This document shows positions 46,886-55,766 of a stretch of 64,000 nucleotides of DNA, one piece after another. The number at the start of each line of letters is the position of its first letter. Position 1 is the first letter of the stretch. The notes under the pieces are model-generated. The model saw nothing but the letters and a program-made list of their open reading frames with translations. It ran no database searches and was not told the origin of the DNA. The position numbers and the translations under genes were made by a program. Source of the DNA: Pseudomaricurvus alkylphenolicus (GTDB taxonomy: Bacteria; Pseudomonadota; Gammaproteobacteria; Pseudomonadales; Cellvibrionaceae). The stretch is taken from positions 186,001 through 250,000 of the forward strand of contig NZ_JAAQPI010000006.1 of the NCBI RefSeq assembly GCF_011683955.1, in the 5' to 3' direction.

Positions 46886-48178
46886 TTAGAACTTGTATCC
46901 GGATTCCTCATGGGAGACGAGATCCAGACCCGCGGTCTCGTCCTCAGCGCTGACGCGAATACCTTTGGTCAGAACACCGGTCACCTTCAACAGCACCCAG
47001 GTCACGATGGCGGTATACACAAATGTTGCCACAACACCCACCAATTGAACGGTGAATTGTGAGCCGATAGAGTAACCGCTGCCTGGCTCCGCGCCGAAGC
47101 CGCTGAACAGGCCAAGATCCGGAGAAGCGAATACCGCAACCAGCAGGCTGCCCAGAATGCCACCGATACCGTGAACCGGGAACACGTCCAGAGAATCGTC
47201 GATCTTCCAGGTACGCTTGACCATCTGGGTCATATAGAAACAGATCACACCAGCGCTGATACCTATTACCAGTGCACCGGCAGGCCCTACAAAACCGGAG
47301 GCCGGTGTAATCGTACCCAAGCCAGCCACCATACCGGTGACAATACCCAGCACACTGGGCTTGCCGAATTTAATCCACTCCATGGTGACCCAGGCCAGCG
47401 AACCCGCTGCAGCGGAGATATGCGTGACTGTCATGGCCATGGCGGCATCACCGTTGGCCGCCAGGGCACTGCCCGCGTTAAAACCAAACCAGCCAACCCA
47501 AAGCATGCCGGCACCGGTCACTGTCATGGTCATATTGTGTGGAGGCATGGCAGTTGTGGGGAAACCGTTGCGGTTACCCAGAACGATAGCGGCAACCAGA
47601 GCCGCCACACCGGCGGTGATATGAACAACGATACCACCGGCAAAATCCATCACACCCATTTCGGCGAGCCAGCCTCCGCCCCATACCCAGTGGCAGACCG
47701 GGAAGTAAACAGCCAACAGCCAGAAGGCACTGAACACCAGTACCGAGGAAAACTTCATCCGCTCGGCAAACGCACCCACGATCAGAGCCGGGGTGATAAT
47801 CGCGAAGGTCATTTGGAACATAAAGAACAGGGATTCAGGGATATCTCCGGAGAGTGATTCACGCCCCATTCCCGACATGAACAGGCGACTGAAGTCCCCG
47901 ACCCAGGCATTACCCTCGCCAAAACTGAGGCTGTAACCGGCAATCAACCAGATGATAGAGGCAATACAGGCAATGGAAAAACACTGCATTAAAACCGACA
48001 ACACGTTCTTGGTGCGTACCAGGCCACCATAGAAAAGAGACAGTCCCGGCAGGGTCATAAACAGTACCAGAGCCGTGGAAGTGAGAATCCAGGCGGTATT
48101 TGCGCCGCTTAGTGCTTCCTCAGCGGAAGCCATGGCGGGCAGGCAGGCCAGCGCCAAAAAACCAAAGAGTTTGTTCAT
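46886..48178 (-). CDS. amt: Ammonium transporter Amt
   Basis: Amt (430 residues) is an 11-helix ammonium channel. The mature part begins EEALSGANTAWILTSTALVL, after a cleavable leader (FGFLALACLPAMASA). The sequence has the Phe gate and pore segments typical of AmtB (SLFYGGLVRTKNVLSVLMQ, GVMDFAGGIVVHITAGVAAL, FNAGSALAANGDAA). The C-terminal tail binds GlnK in AmtB; no glnK gene lies next to it here. ATG at 48178 (AGGAA site) is preferred over the frame to 48268. Nitrogen control is likely but no clear sigma-54 site was found. Confidence 0.96.
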   Translation of the reverse strand: MNKLFGFLALACLPAMASAEEALSGANTAWILTSTALVLFMTLPGLSLFYGGLVRTKNVLSVLMQCFSIACIASIIWLIAGYSLSFGEGNAWVGDFSRLFMSGMGRESLSGDIPESLFFMFQMTFAIITPALIVGAFAERMKFSSVLVFSAFWLLAVYFPVCHWVWGGGWLAEMGVMDFAGGIVVHITAGVAALVAAIVLGNRNGFPTTAMPPHNMTMTVTGAGMLWVGWFGFNAGSALAANGDAAMAMTVTHISAAAGSLAWVTMEWIKFGKPSVLGIVTGMVAGLGTITPASGFVGPAGALVIGISAGVICFYMTQMVKRTWKIDDSLDVFPVHGIGGILGSLLVAVFASPDLGLFSGFGAEPGSGYSIGSQFTVQLVGVVATFVYTAIVTWVLLKVTGVLTKGIRVSAEDETAGLDLVSHEESGYKF

Positions 48179-48536
48179 TGGAATTCCTATGTCTTCGTTA
48201 TTGTCGGTGCTTTTGAACCCGGGTGCCGGGCCATCCACTTCCCCATCAGTGGCGCACCAAATTGACAATCAAGGCACCAAGATAAACCCTTATATATCAA
48301 CAGGTTATAAAAGAGCGCACCGTTATGACGCCTTAATTTGCCCAATATTGTGCACAGACAAATTTCTTTTCTCAAGACATCAACAGGGGTTTATCAGTGG
48401 TTTCAAGCAAAAAATTCGGTTTTGCACAAGCATGGCGCAAAAATATATGGCGAGCACCAAAATAGACCACTAGATAGACCGCTAAAAGTAGCGGTCTACG
48501 ACCCTGACACCCCAAGAAATCTCCGGGTAATTCGGG
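48179..48536. other. Intergenic region upstream of amt
   Basis: These 358 bases have no gene. A 9-bp hairpin TAGACCGCT/AGCGGTCTA (48475-48483 with 48490-48498) lies 40 bases beyond the tgpA stop; on that strand the later sequence is only moderately T-rich. Around 48280 on the minus strand TTGGTGCCTTGATTGTC weakly recalls a sigma-54 site but has GT in place of the needed GC. Confidence 0.4.
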
Positions 48537-50594
48537 CTATTGTCGTGAGTCCGGGCGGTTCACTTGCTGGCCTTTCAGACTTTGCTTGAATTGCGCCAGC
48601 GCGTGCTGCAATGGCAACACGGACGAAGTATCCGGTGCATACTCCAGGGTTTCGAAGCTTTGGTTGAGACGCAGTATGTCGCTTTGCAAGGTGGGGTTTT
48701 TCTCCGCTACCCGACGAGCAAACTGGCCAGGCGTTTCTCCGGGCTGACGCTTCCAGCCGTAACGGGCCAGCTGCCTCTCAAAGCGGGCATACAAGCGATG
48801 GGCCTGTGAGCGCTTGGGGGGGCGAGTGCGCCACCAGAGGTGCAACGAGCTGATGCCCAATACGGCAAAGCCGGCGAACAGGACAAAAAGCACCATTTTG
48901 AGCGGGCTGACATCGCCCATCAGTTTCTGAAAAAAGCGATTTTGGCTATTGCTGTCAAAGGCTATCACGGTGCGATGCCAACGGTAATTAATCGCATCCC
49001 ATTGCAACCGCAGGTTGGCGATAATGACATTGGCCCGATAACGACCCAGCGACCAGGTGCCCTCGACATCGCCGGCACGCATTTCCCCAAGGCTTTGCTC
49101 AATACGCTGTGGTGCGACCGCCGCCGTTGGATCCACCCGTACCCAGCCCTCACCAGGCAACCAGACTTCTGACCAGGCATGGGCATCATATTGGTGAACG
49201 ACCAGATAGTTTTCCAGGGCGTTGTATTCCCCCCCCTGATAACCGACCACAACCCTGGCGGGAATTCCGGCGGCACGCATCATCACCACAAAGCTACTGG
49301 CAAAATGTTCACAGAAGCCGCGCCGCGTGCGCTCCAGAAAGTCATCCACGGTATCCCTGCCCAGGGCGGGAGGCTCCAGGGTATAGGTAAATTCGCGGTT
49401 GTAGAGCGTCAATACCCGTTGAATGTACGCACGATCCGAGCCCTCCTCCGCACGCCAGCGCTGAGCCTTCTCGATCGAACGCGGATTGAAGCCTTCCGGC
49501 AGCTGCAACTCCATGCGTCGCCGCCAGTGAGGCAAATCCTCGCTTTCCAATTGGTATTTGAGGTCCGAGGATACTCGGTACTGCAACCGCTGATACAGAG
49601 GATCAGAACTTATCAACCGAAAGTCCCGGGCCATGCCAATTTCAAACCCGCCATCGGCGGAGTACCATACGGGCAACCCCAAACTGTACATCCAGGGCTG
49701 TTGACTGGGTTCGATAATGACACTGTAAGAAATCCGGTCGCCCTGCGGTTTCATCAGACGGTGCCATGGAGGCAATGGCCGTCGCGGCCAACTGATAACA
49801 TCGCCATCGCGATATTGCCAGAGATGAGCCTGTTGCCAACGTCGACCATCGAATCGCGAAAACACCAGTCCGCGCCAATACAGCTGTTCCCGGGCAGGCA
49901 CTGGTCCATCAAATGTCACCCGAAACGCTACTCCGCCTGAGCGCGACAGGCGCGTAAAGTCTCCGGGGGACATACTGTCACTCACCCCCGTGCGGGCACC
50001 ACTATTGGGCAATGGCATGCTCCACAGGGAACCCAAGCGGGGTACCACCAAGAACAGCAACACCATAAGTGGCAGACTGTGCAGCAATAAACGCCCCGCT
50101 AAACGCAGACTGCGCCCAGGCAGGCGATGCCCTTGGGGTTGATGAATAGCCAACAGGGCCGACGTCGCCATCCACAGGCAAAGTATTGCGTAGAGTGACG
50201 CCTCCAGTGCCGTAGAAAACAGAAATTGCACGCCGATCAGAAAAAATGTCATCAACAGCAGCAACAGCGCGTCCCGATGGCGGACGACTTCCAGCTGCTT
50301 TAACAACACCGCACTGACCAGCATTGCCACCATGGGTTCCAGCCCCAAAAATCGCCCGAAAGACAGAAATAATCCAGCACAGCAAACAGCCACCAAAGCA
50401 ACTTTTGTCAATTGCCTGGGGCGCTGCCATCGACCTCGAAATTCCTGCAGGCGCCACACCATAACGCAGATCCATACCGCCGGCAGCCACAGCGGCAAAT
50501 GCCACATCAGTGGCGCCATGGCCAGGGTCTGTGAGCCCAGCAACCAAAGCAGGCTGTTGCGAGGCAGCAGATAACGTTTATCCGTGGACTTCAT
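48537..50594 (-). CDS. tgpA: TgpA-type membrane transglutaminase-like protein
   Basis: This protein of 685 residues has about six N-terminal membrane helices, a periplasmic transglutaminase-like domain and a final membrane helix near 575. The catalytic triad is C428 (RRGFCEHFASSF), H472 (YDAHAWSEVW) and D488 (WVRVDPTAAV). TgpA is essential in P. aeruginosa, but its substrate is unknown. The ATG overlaps the DUF58 stop as ATGA. The DUF58-TgpA pair, with a MoxR AAA+ ATPase a few genes away, is a recurrent bacterial group. Confidence 0.92.
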   Translation of the reverse strand: MKSTDKRYLLPRNSLLWLLGSQTLAMAPLMWHLPLWLPAVWICVMVWRLQEFRGRWQRPRQLTKVALVAVCCAGLFLSFGRFLGLEPMVAMLVSAVLLKQLEVVRHRDALLLLLMTFFLIGVQFLFSTALEASLYAILCLWMATSALLAIHQPQGHRLPGRSLRLAGRLLLHSLPLMVLLFLVVPRLGSLWSMPLPNSGARTGVSDSMSPGDFTRLSRSGGVAFRVTFDGPVPAREQLYWRGLVFSRFDGRRWQQAHLWQYRDGDVISWPRRPLPPWHRLMKPQGDRISYSVIIEPSQQPWMYSLGLPVWYSADGGFEIGMARDFRLISSDPLYQRLQYRVSSDLKYQLESEDLPHWRRRMELQLPEGFNPRSIEKAQRWRAEEGSDRAYIQRVLTLYNREFTYTLEPPALGRDTVDDFLERTRRGFCEHFASSFVVMMRAAGIPARVVVGYQGGEYNALENYLVVHQYDAHAWSEVWLPGEGWVRVDPTAAVAPQRIEQSLGEMRAGDVEGTWSLGRYRANVIIANLRLQWDAINYRWHRTVIAFDSNSQNRFFQKLMGDVSPLKMVLFVLFAGFAVLGISSLHLWWRTRPPKRSQAHRLYARFERQLARYGWKRQPGETPGQFARRVAEKNPTLQSDILRLNQSFETLEYAPDTSSVLPLQHALAQFKQSLKGQQVNRPDSRQ

Positions 50595-51643
50595 GCTGCA
50601 GGCTCTCCAACGGATTTGGCAAACAGTCCTTTATCCGCTTGTGGTTTTTTATACGGGTCCTGTGTGCCGGCCTGTGCCTGCCATTGATACAGCGCCAAGG
50701 CTTTGAGTATCTGTTGCTTGTGTTCGGTGCCTGTACCCGGTGCTATTTCCTGACCGGGCAAACGCAATCCATAGGGTTGCTGGGTAGCGCTGATCTTCAA
50801 TACCCAATGGCACAGGCGCGATAACCTGGCCTCACGCCCCATCCCCTGCAGGGCGTCCCAATCCAGCCACAGTTTAGGCTCGCGATAACTGGCATATTCC
50901 TTACTGTGTAAACCCTGACCGCGGGCATAGTGTTTCCAGGCGATATGTCGAGGGGACATGCCCGGTTGGTATGCTTTGAATCCATGAAAGTCTTCCGCGC
51001 CCTGTTCGTCCAGACGATCCCCTTCAGAGTCGCCGCCCTGGCTGAGTGGCATTTCTCCACCTGCCACCGGTTTGGGATACACCAATAACCTCGCGTCCAT
51101 ATCAAGCCAACTCCAACAACGCACCAACCCCAGTGGATAGTGGCTTTCCACCAACAGCCGACCTGGATCGTACCAACCTCGTCGTTGGCCCCCTATAAAC
51201 AGCTTAACCTTGGTGCTGCGAGTGTCGATCAGATCCACCTCTTGAGGCAATTCCCGATCATAAGCCAGCATGACGGCTTCTTTGCCCTCCCCGCTACGAC
51301 GCTGCAGTTGCATCTCCAGTTCACCTTCCTCGCCGAGGAAACAGGGGGCCGAACGCAGATATTCAATCTCCAGCCCGGACAGATTAAAAAAAGTGTGATG
51401 GATGCAGACAATGAACAAGGAGAGCAGGAAAAACGCGAGCGACAGCACCAGATTGTTTTCGTAGTTGGTGCCGATCAACCACAGCAGTAATGTGACCAAC
51501 AGATACGCAAAACCCGCCCGCGACGGAAAGATAAACAGACGACGGTTATTGAGTTGCTGTCGGCTGGCAGGTTGCAACCGACGTTGAACCCAGCGCTGAA
51601 AACGCTGTTGGAAATATCCGCTCAGACGTTCATAGGCGTTCAT
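50591..51643 (-). CDS. DUF58 protein
   Basis: This membrane protein of 350 residues has two N-terminal helices (about 42-80, LFIFPSRAGFAYLLVTLLLW and LVLSLAFFLLSLFIVCIHH) and a large cytoplasmic or periplasmic part with the DUF58 signature EDFHGFKAYQPGMSPRHIAWKHYARGQGLHSKEY, read from about 230. DUF58 proteins pair with MoxR and transglutaminase genes; a chaperone or assembly role is proposed but unproven. The ATG at 51643 with GAGGAA is preferred over the frame to 51745. Confidence 0.88.
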   Translation of the reverse strand: MNAYERLSGYFQQRFQRWVQRRLQPASRQQLNNRRLFIFPSRAGFAYLLVTLLLWLIGTNYENNLVLSLAFFLLSLFIVCIHHTFFNLSGLEIEYLRSAPCFLGEEGELEMQLQRRSGEGKEAVMLAYDRELPQEVDLIDTRSTKVKLFIGGQRRGWYDPGRLLVESHYPLGLVRCWSWLDMDARLLVYPKPVAGGEMPLSQGGDSEGDRLDEQGAEDFHGFKAYQPGMSPRHIAWKHYARGQGLHSKEYASYREPKLWLDWDALQGMGREARLSRLCHWVLKISATQQPYGLRLPGQEIAPGTGTEHKQQILKALALYQWQAQAGTQDPYKKPQADKGLFAKSVGEPAA

Positions 51644-51734
51644 GGTTTTTTGAATTCCTCGACGATCGGGCTGTGAGAGAACCGTATCAATTGTTATCAT
51701 GGCGGCCAGATTTACCAGCTGCAAGGGAAACGCA

Positions 51735-52307
51735 ATGACCGCCACCCTGTCGGAACACTGGCAAAAGATCGCCTTTATCGCCGCACTCTGCGAGCGCCAC
51801 TACCCCAACTATGTCCTGTACTGTGAAGCACTCGATCAAGAAGCGGACAGCGCGGTCTACCGTAAAGTGCTGGGCAAGATATGGGAATACCTGGCCGGGC
51901 AGTTAACCTCCCATAAAAACCTGGAAAAAGCCCTCCTGAAAGTACAGGAAATCACCCCCCACGAGCCCACCGAAGAAGATGGCTACGGAATTTATCCGGC
52001 GCTGGATGCCTGCCTGCTGTTGACCAGCGCTCTGCAGATGACGCTCGATGACAGCATTGATGACTCTGAGACCGCCGCCGGATTATCACAATCCACCGTC
52101 GCTCAGTTTATCGCCATGCTCAATGACCGCGACAGCTTTGACCCTGCAATGGAGCAACATGAACTCTACGAACAGGAACTGCAGTGCCAGCAATGGTTGC
52201 TGGAATCGCTGTCCTGCGCCAGCAGTGCCCCGTCCGCCGTCAAATCCCTGCGACGCGAATTAAGGGAATTTGACTGTAGCAACCTGGGCATTGCATTGCC
52301 GGATTAG
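51735..52307 (+). CDS. YjaG-type DUF416 protein
   Basis: This 190-residue helical cytoplasmic protein belongs to the DUF416/YjaG family (LSEHWQKIAFIAALCERHYPNYVLYC, GYGIYPALDACLLLTSALQM). No catalytic motif is known. It uses the ATG at 51735, with AAGGGA before it, in preference to 51699. Its last four bases overlap the pilU stop end-to-end. Confidence 0.85.
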   Translation: MTATLSEHWQKIAFIAALCERHYPNYVLYCEALDQEADSAVYRKVLGKIWEYLAGQLTSHKNLEKALLKVQEITPHEPTEEDGYGIYPALDACLLLTSALQMTLDDSIDDSETAAGLSQSTVAQFIAMLNDRDSFDPAMEQHELYEQELQCQQWLLESLSCASSAPSAVKSLRRELREFDCSNLGIALPD

Positions 52308-53479
52308 AGATCCGGAAACGGGTTATCCTCGTCCTGATCCTCTTCGATTTCCTCCAGGCTCAGGTTCAGGCCACCGCCCTCTTTGTCCCCGTCGACATCC
52401 TCCGCACTGAGTTTGCCGCCCTGTTCATCGAGCTTGATCCTCAAGCGCAGGTTGTTGGCAGAGTCGGCATTCTTTAGCGCCTCCTCCATGCTGATCCTGC
52501 CTTCTTTGTAAAGGTGGAAGAGTGCGGAATCAAAGGTTCTCATACCCAGATTTTCCGACTTTTCCATGATTTCCTTAATGTTCTCGAATTCACCCTTAAT
52601 GACCAGTTCTTCAATGGTCTTGGTACCGAGCAGGACCTCCACCGCGGCGCATCGTTTGCCATCCACGGTTGGAATCAAGCGCTGGGAGACAAAGGCGCGC
52701 AGATTTTGCCCCAGGCCGAGCAGCAATTGTGGCCGCCTCTCCTCCGGGAACAGGTTGACGATACGCTCCAGCGCCTGGTTGGCGTTGTTGGCGTGCAGCG
52801 TCGATATTGCCAGGTGCCCTGTTTCCGCAAACGCCAGGGCATGCTCCATGGTCTCTCTATCCCGAATCTCACCGATCAAAATCACGTCCGGGGCCTGACG
52901 TAAGGTATTAATCAGCGCGTTGTGGAAGCTGCGGGTGTCCACACCCACTTCGCGCTGATTGACGATACACTTTTTGTGCTTGTGCACATACTCAACCGGG
53001 TCTTCAATAGTGATGATATGACCACCGCTGGATGAGTTGCGATGATCAATCAGCGCCGCCAGTGACGTGGATTTACCCGAGCCGGTGCCTCCGACAAACA
53101 GAATCAGGCCTCGCTTGGACTCCACTACGTCTTTGAGGATTGGAGGAAGCTTCAAGTCTTCAAACTTGGGGATATCGGTATTAATGTTACGGGCAACAAT
53201 GGAAACCTCGTTACGCTGTTTGAAAATATTGATTCGGAAACGCCCGGTATTGGCCAGCGAAATCGCGAGATTCATTTCCAGGTCTTTTTCAAACTGCTCC
53301 CGCTGTTCAGCATCCATAATGGCATCGGCGATTTCCGCTATCTGACCCGTCTTAAGCGGCTCTTTGCCAAGAGGTTTTAAAGTGCCCTGAAATTTGGCGC
53401 AAGGCGGTGCACCGGTACTGAGGTAGAGATCCGAGCCATCATTCTTGGCAAGAATCCGCAGGTAATCTTCGATATTCAT
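52304..53479 (-). CDS. pilU: PilU-type type IV pilus retraction ATPase
   Basis: PilU (391 residues) assists PilT in retracting type IVa pili. The ATPase domain has GGTGSGKST at 130-138, an Asp box DLKLPPILKD (108-117), and VILIGEIRDRETMEHALAFAETGHL with its Walker B. The C-terminal part is longer and acidic (EEIEEDQDEDNPFPDL). The sequence follows PilU (for example GRFRINIFKQRNEVSIVARNI) more than PilT. No other pilus gene is in the window. The ATG at 53479 has an AAGGAG site. Confidence 0.9.
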   Translation of the reverse strand: MNIEDYLRILAKNDGSDLYLSTGAPPCAKFQGTLKPLGKEPLKTGQIAEIADAIMDAEQREQFEKDLEMNLAISLANTGRFRINIFKQRNEVSIVARNINTDIPKFEDLKLPPILKDVVESKRGLILFVGGTGSGKSTSLAALIDHRNSSSGGHIITIEDPVEYVHKHKKCIVNQREVGVDTRSFHNALINTLRQAPDVILIGEIRDRETMEHALAFAETGHLAISTLHANNANQALERIVNLFPEERRPQLLLGLGQNLRAFVSQRLIPTVDGKRCAAVEVLLGTKTIEELVIKGEFENIKEIMEKSENLGMRTFDSALFHLYKEGRISMEEALKNADSANNLRLRIKLDEQGGKLSAEDVDGDKEGGGLNLSLEEIEEDQDEDNPFPDL

Positions 53480-53550
53480 GCAATCTCCTTGGGATGTCCC
53501 CTACTTACGTCCACTTGCTTAAGTGATAGCACACCAGCGGCACTAATGGT

Positions 53551-54474
53551 TTATGCCGCCAGTACATCCACGCTATTTAGCACTTTTTCCACGAGAGCAT
53601 AGCCGCTTTGATCACCATAGTCGGCGGCGTCTCGCAATCTGTGAGCCACCACCGCTGGCATGACCTGTTGCAGATCCTCCGGCAATACATGGTCTCGTCC
53701 GTGTACCAGAGCCCAGGTTCGGGCGCAGTGCAGCAGCGCCAGAGCGCCGCGGGGAGAGATTCCATAGGCAAAATCGGATGATGTACGGGTGTATTGCACC
53801 AGGCGCTGCAGATAACCCAACAGGCTGTCGCTGGCATGAACCTGCTCAACACTGGCCTGAATCTTGGCCAACTGCTCCAAGGTGATGCGGGGTTTGATTT
53901 CTCCCAGGCGACGCGAGGGATCCTGCCCTTTAAACATCGCCAACTCAGCATCGGCGTCGGGATAACCGAGCTCAATCCGCATCAGGAATCGGTCCAGCTG
54001 GGATTCGGGGAGAGGAAAGGTACCCGACTGGCTGACCGGGTTTTGAGTGGCGATGACAAAGAACGGCTCGGGTAAATCCCGGGTCTCGCCGTCCACGGTC
54101 ACCTGGTGCTCCGCCATCGCTTCCAGCAATGCGCTTTGGGTCTTGGGTGTGGTGCGGTTGATTTCATCCGCCAACAGCACCTGGGTGAACACCGGCCCCG
54201 GGTGGAAGTTAAAGGCATTACTGGTGCGATCAAATACCGACACACCCAGAATATCGGCCGGCAGCAGGTCGCTGGTAAACTGTACACGGTTGTACTGCAG
54301 GCCCATCACATTGGCCAGCGCATGGGCCAGTGTGGTTTTGCCCATGCCCGGTAAATCTTCCAGCAACAAATGGCCGCGGGCGAATAAACAGGTCAGTGCC
54401 ATTTTGACCTGCTCTTCTTTGCCCAACAACACCTGGCCGATATCCTTTACCAGTGTCTGGATCAGTTTTTCCAT
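53551..54474 (-). CDS. MoxR-type AAA+ ATPase
   Basis: This MoxR AAA+ protein of 307 residues has Walker A GMGKTT at 43-48 (LEDLPGMGKTTLAHAL), Walker B LLADEINRTTPKTQSALLEAM, and sensor 1 FFVIATQNP. MoxR proteins help maturation of metal centres or complexes and often come with DUF58 and TgpA. Here the usual neighbours are separated by pilU and the DUF416 gene. Start ATG at 54474, 14 bases after metZ, suggests co-transcription. Confidence 0.93.
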   Translation of the reverse strand: MEKLIQTLVKDIGQVLLGKEEQVKMALTCLFARGHLLLEDLPGMGKTTLAHALANVMGLQYNRVQFTSDLLPADILGVSVFDRTSNAFNFHPGPVFTQVLLADEINRTTPKTQSALLEAMAEHQVTVDGETRDLPEPFFVIATQNPVSQSGTFPLPESQLDRFLMRIELGYPDADAELAMFKGQDPSRRLGEIKPRITLEQLAKIQASVEQVHASDSLLGYLQRLVQYTRTSSDFAYGISPRGALALLHCARTWALVHGRDHVLPEDLQQVMPAVVAHRLRDAADYGDQSGYALVEKVLNSVDVLAA

Positions 54475-54488
54475 AGACTGCTTTTCCG

Positions 54489-55685
54489 TTAGAGCGCGTC
54501 GATACCCCGCTGCAAATCCGTCTTGAGATCATTGACATCCTCCAGCCCCACCGCAACCCGAATCAGATTATCGGTAATGCCGGCCTCGGCCTTCTCCTCG
54601 TCCGACAAGCGGCCATGGGTGGTGGTACCCGGATGCACGATCGTGGTCTTGGCATCACCAAGATTGGCGGTTAACGACATCACCCGAGTGGCGTCAATAA
54701 AACGCCAGGCGGCGGCCTTATCGCCTTTGACCCTGAATGACAGAACCCCGCCGAAACCTCGCTGTTGCTCCACAGCCAACTGATGACCGGGATGATCGGG
54801 CAGGCCGGCGTAGAACACCTTTTCTATCTGAGGCTGCTGATCCAGCCATTGCGCCAGTTCCAGCGCATTGGCGGAGTGCGCGTCCATCCGTAAACGCAGG
54901 GTTTCCAGCCCCTTCAGGAATACCCAGGCATTAAACGGGCTCATGGTGGGCCCGGCGGTGCGCAGGAAAATCAGCACATCTTCCATCAAGTCAGCGGGAC
55001 CAACCACAACACCACCGACACAGCGGCCCTGGCCATCAAGGTATTTGGTGGCCGAGTGCACAACAATATCAGCTCCCAGCTCCAAGGGCTTTTGCAAAGC
55101 TGGAGTGCAGAAACAGTTATCCACCACCAACAGACTGTCCGATTGCTTCGCCAGTGCCGACAACGCCTTCAGATCCACCACATCACACAGGGGGTTGGAG
55201 GGGGTTTCCAAGAATAACAGGCGAGTGCTGTCGGTGATCGCATCCTGCCACTGCGTCATATCGGTTGGGTCCACAAACGTGGTGTTGACCCCGAATTTTT
55301 TCATGTACCGGTTAAACAGAGCTGTGGTGGTACCGAAGACACTGCGCGAACATACCACGTGATCACCCGCCTGCAACAGAGCCATGCAAGTGCTGAGAAT
55401 CGCCGCCATGCCCGATGAAGTGGCAACGGCCGCCTCGCCACCTTCCAGCGCTGCAATACGCTCCTGGAACATGCGTACGGTGGGGTTGGTGTAACGGGAA
55501 TACACATTGCCCGCTTCTTCGCCACTGAAACGCGCGGCCGCCGCCGCGGCCGAATCAAACACATAACTGGAGGTGGTAAAGATGGGCTCACCATGCTCCC
55601 CCTCCGCAGTGCGCACTTGTCCTGCCCTGACGGCCAGGGTATCCAGCCCGACTTGTTTCAGGAGGTCTTGGTCAAAATCTGTCAT
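54489..55685 (-). CDS. metZ: O-succinylhomoserine sulfhydrylase MetZ
   Basis: MetZ (398 residues) converts O-succinylhomoserine and sulfide to homocysteine in methionine synthesis. It is a PLP enzyme of the Cys/Met family: SGMAAILSTCMALLQAGDHVV, PLP-binding VVDNCF (188-192), and Schiff-base K214 in HSATKYLDGQG. The name fits over MetB because the gene follows purF as in Pseudomonas. The start ATG is at 55685 with AAGGA; the frame to 55754 is not needed. A terminator lies between purF and this gene. Confidence 0.92.
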   Translation of the reverse strand: MTDFDQDLLKQVGLDTLAVRAGQVRTAEGEHGEPIFTTSSYVFDSAAAAAARFSGEEAGNVYSRYTNPTVRMFQERIAALEGGEAAVATSSGMAAILSTCMALLQAGDHVVCSRSVFGTTTALFNRYMKKFGVNTTFVDPTDMTQWQDAITDSTRLLFLETPSNPLCDVVDLKALSALAKQSDSLLVVDNCFCTPALQKPLELGADIVVHSATKYLDGQGRCVGGVVVGPADLMEDVLIFLRTAGPTMSPFNAWVFLKGLETLRLRMDAHSANALELAQWLDQQPQIEKVFYAGLPDHPGHQLAVEQQRGFGGVLSFRVKGDKAAAWRFIDATRVMSLTANLGDAKTTIVHPGTTTHGRLSDEEKAEAGITDNLIRVAVGLEDVNDLKTDLQRGIDAL

Positions 55686-55717
55686 TGTGTGTCCTTGCAA
55701 ATCGTTGGATGCCAGAA

Positions 55718-55747
55718 ACAAAAACGGCAGCCAATAGCGCTGCCGTT
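55718..55747 (-). terminator. Intrinsic terminator between purF and metZ
   Basis: AACGGCAGC (55723-55731) pairs with GCTGCCGTT (55739-55747) around a seven-base loop; on the minus strand TTTTTGTTT follows. It lies in the 81-base gap after purF, so metZ should have its own promoter or depend on read-through. Confidence 0.85.
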
Positions 55748-55766
55748 GTTTCAATGCCGTCCAGCT

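Noticed and set aside
48260-48300. Possible sigma-54 promoter upstream of amt
   Set aside because: The best candidate lacks the GC of the -12 element. NtrC-like TGCAC...GGCA at about 48340 is also imperfect.
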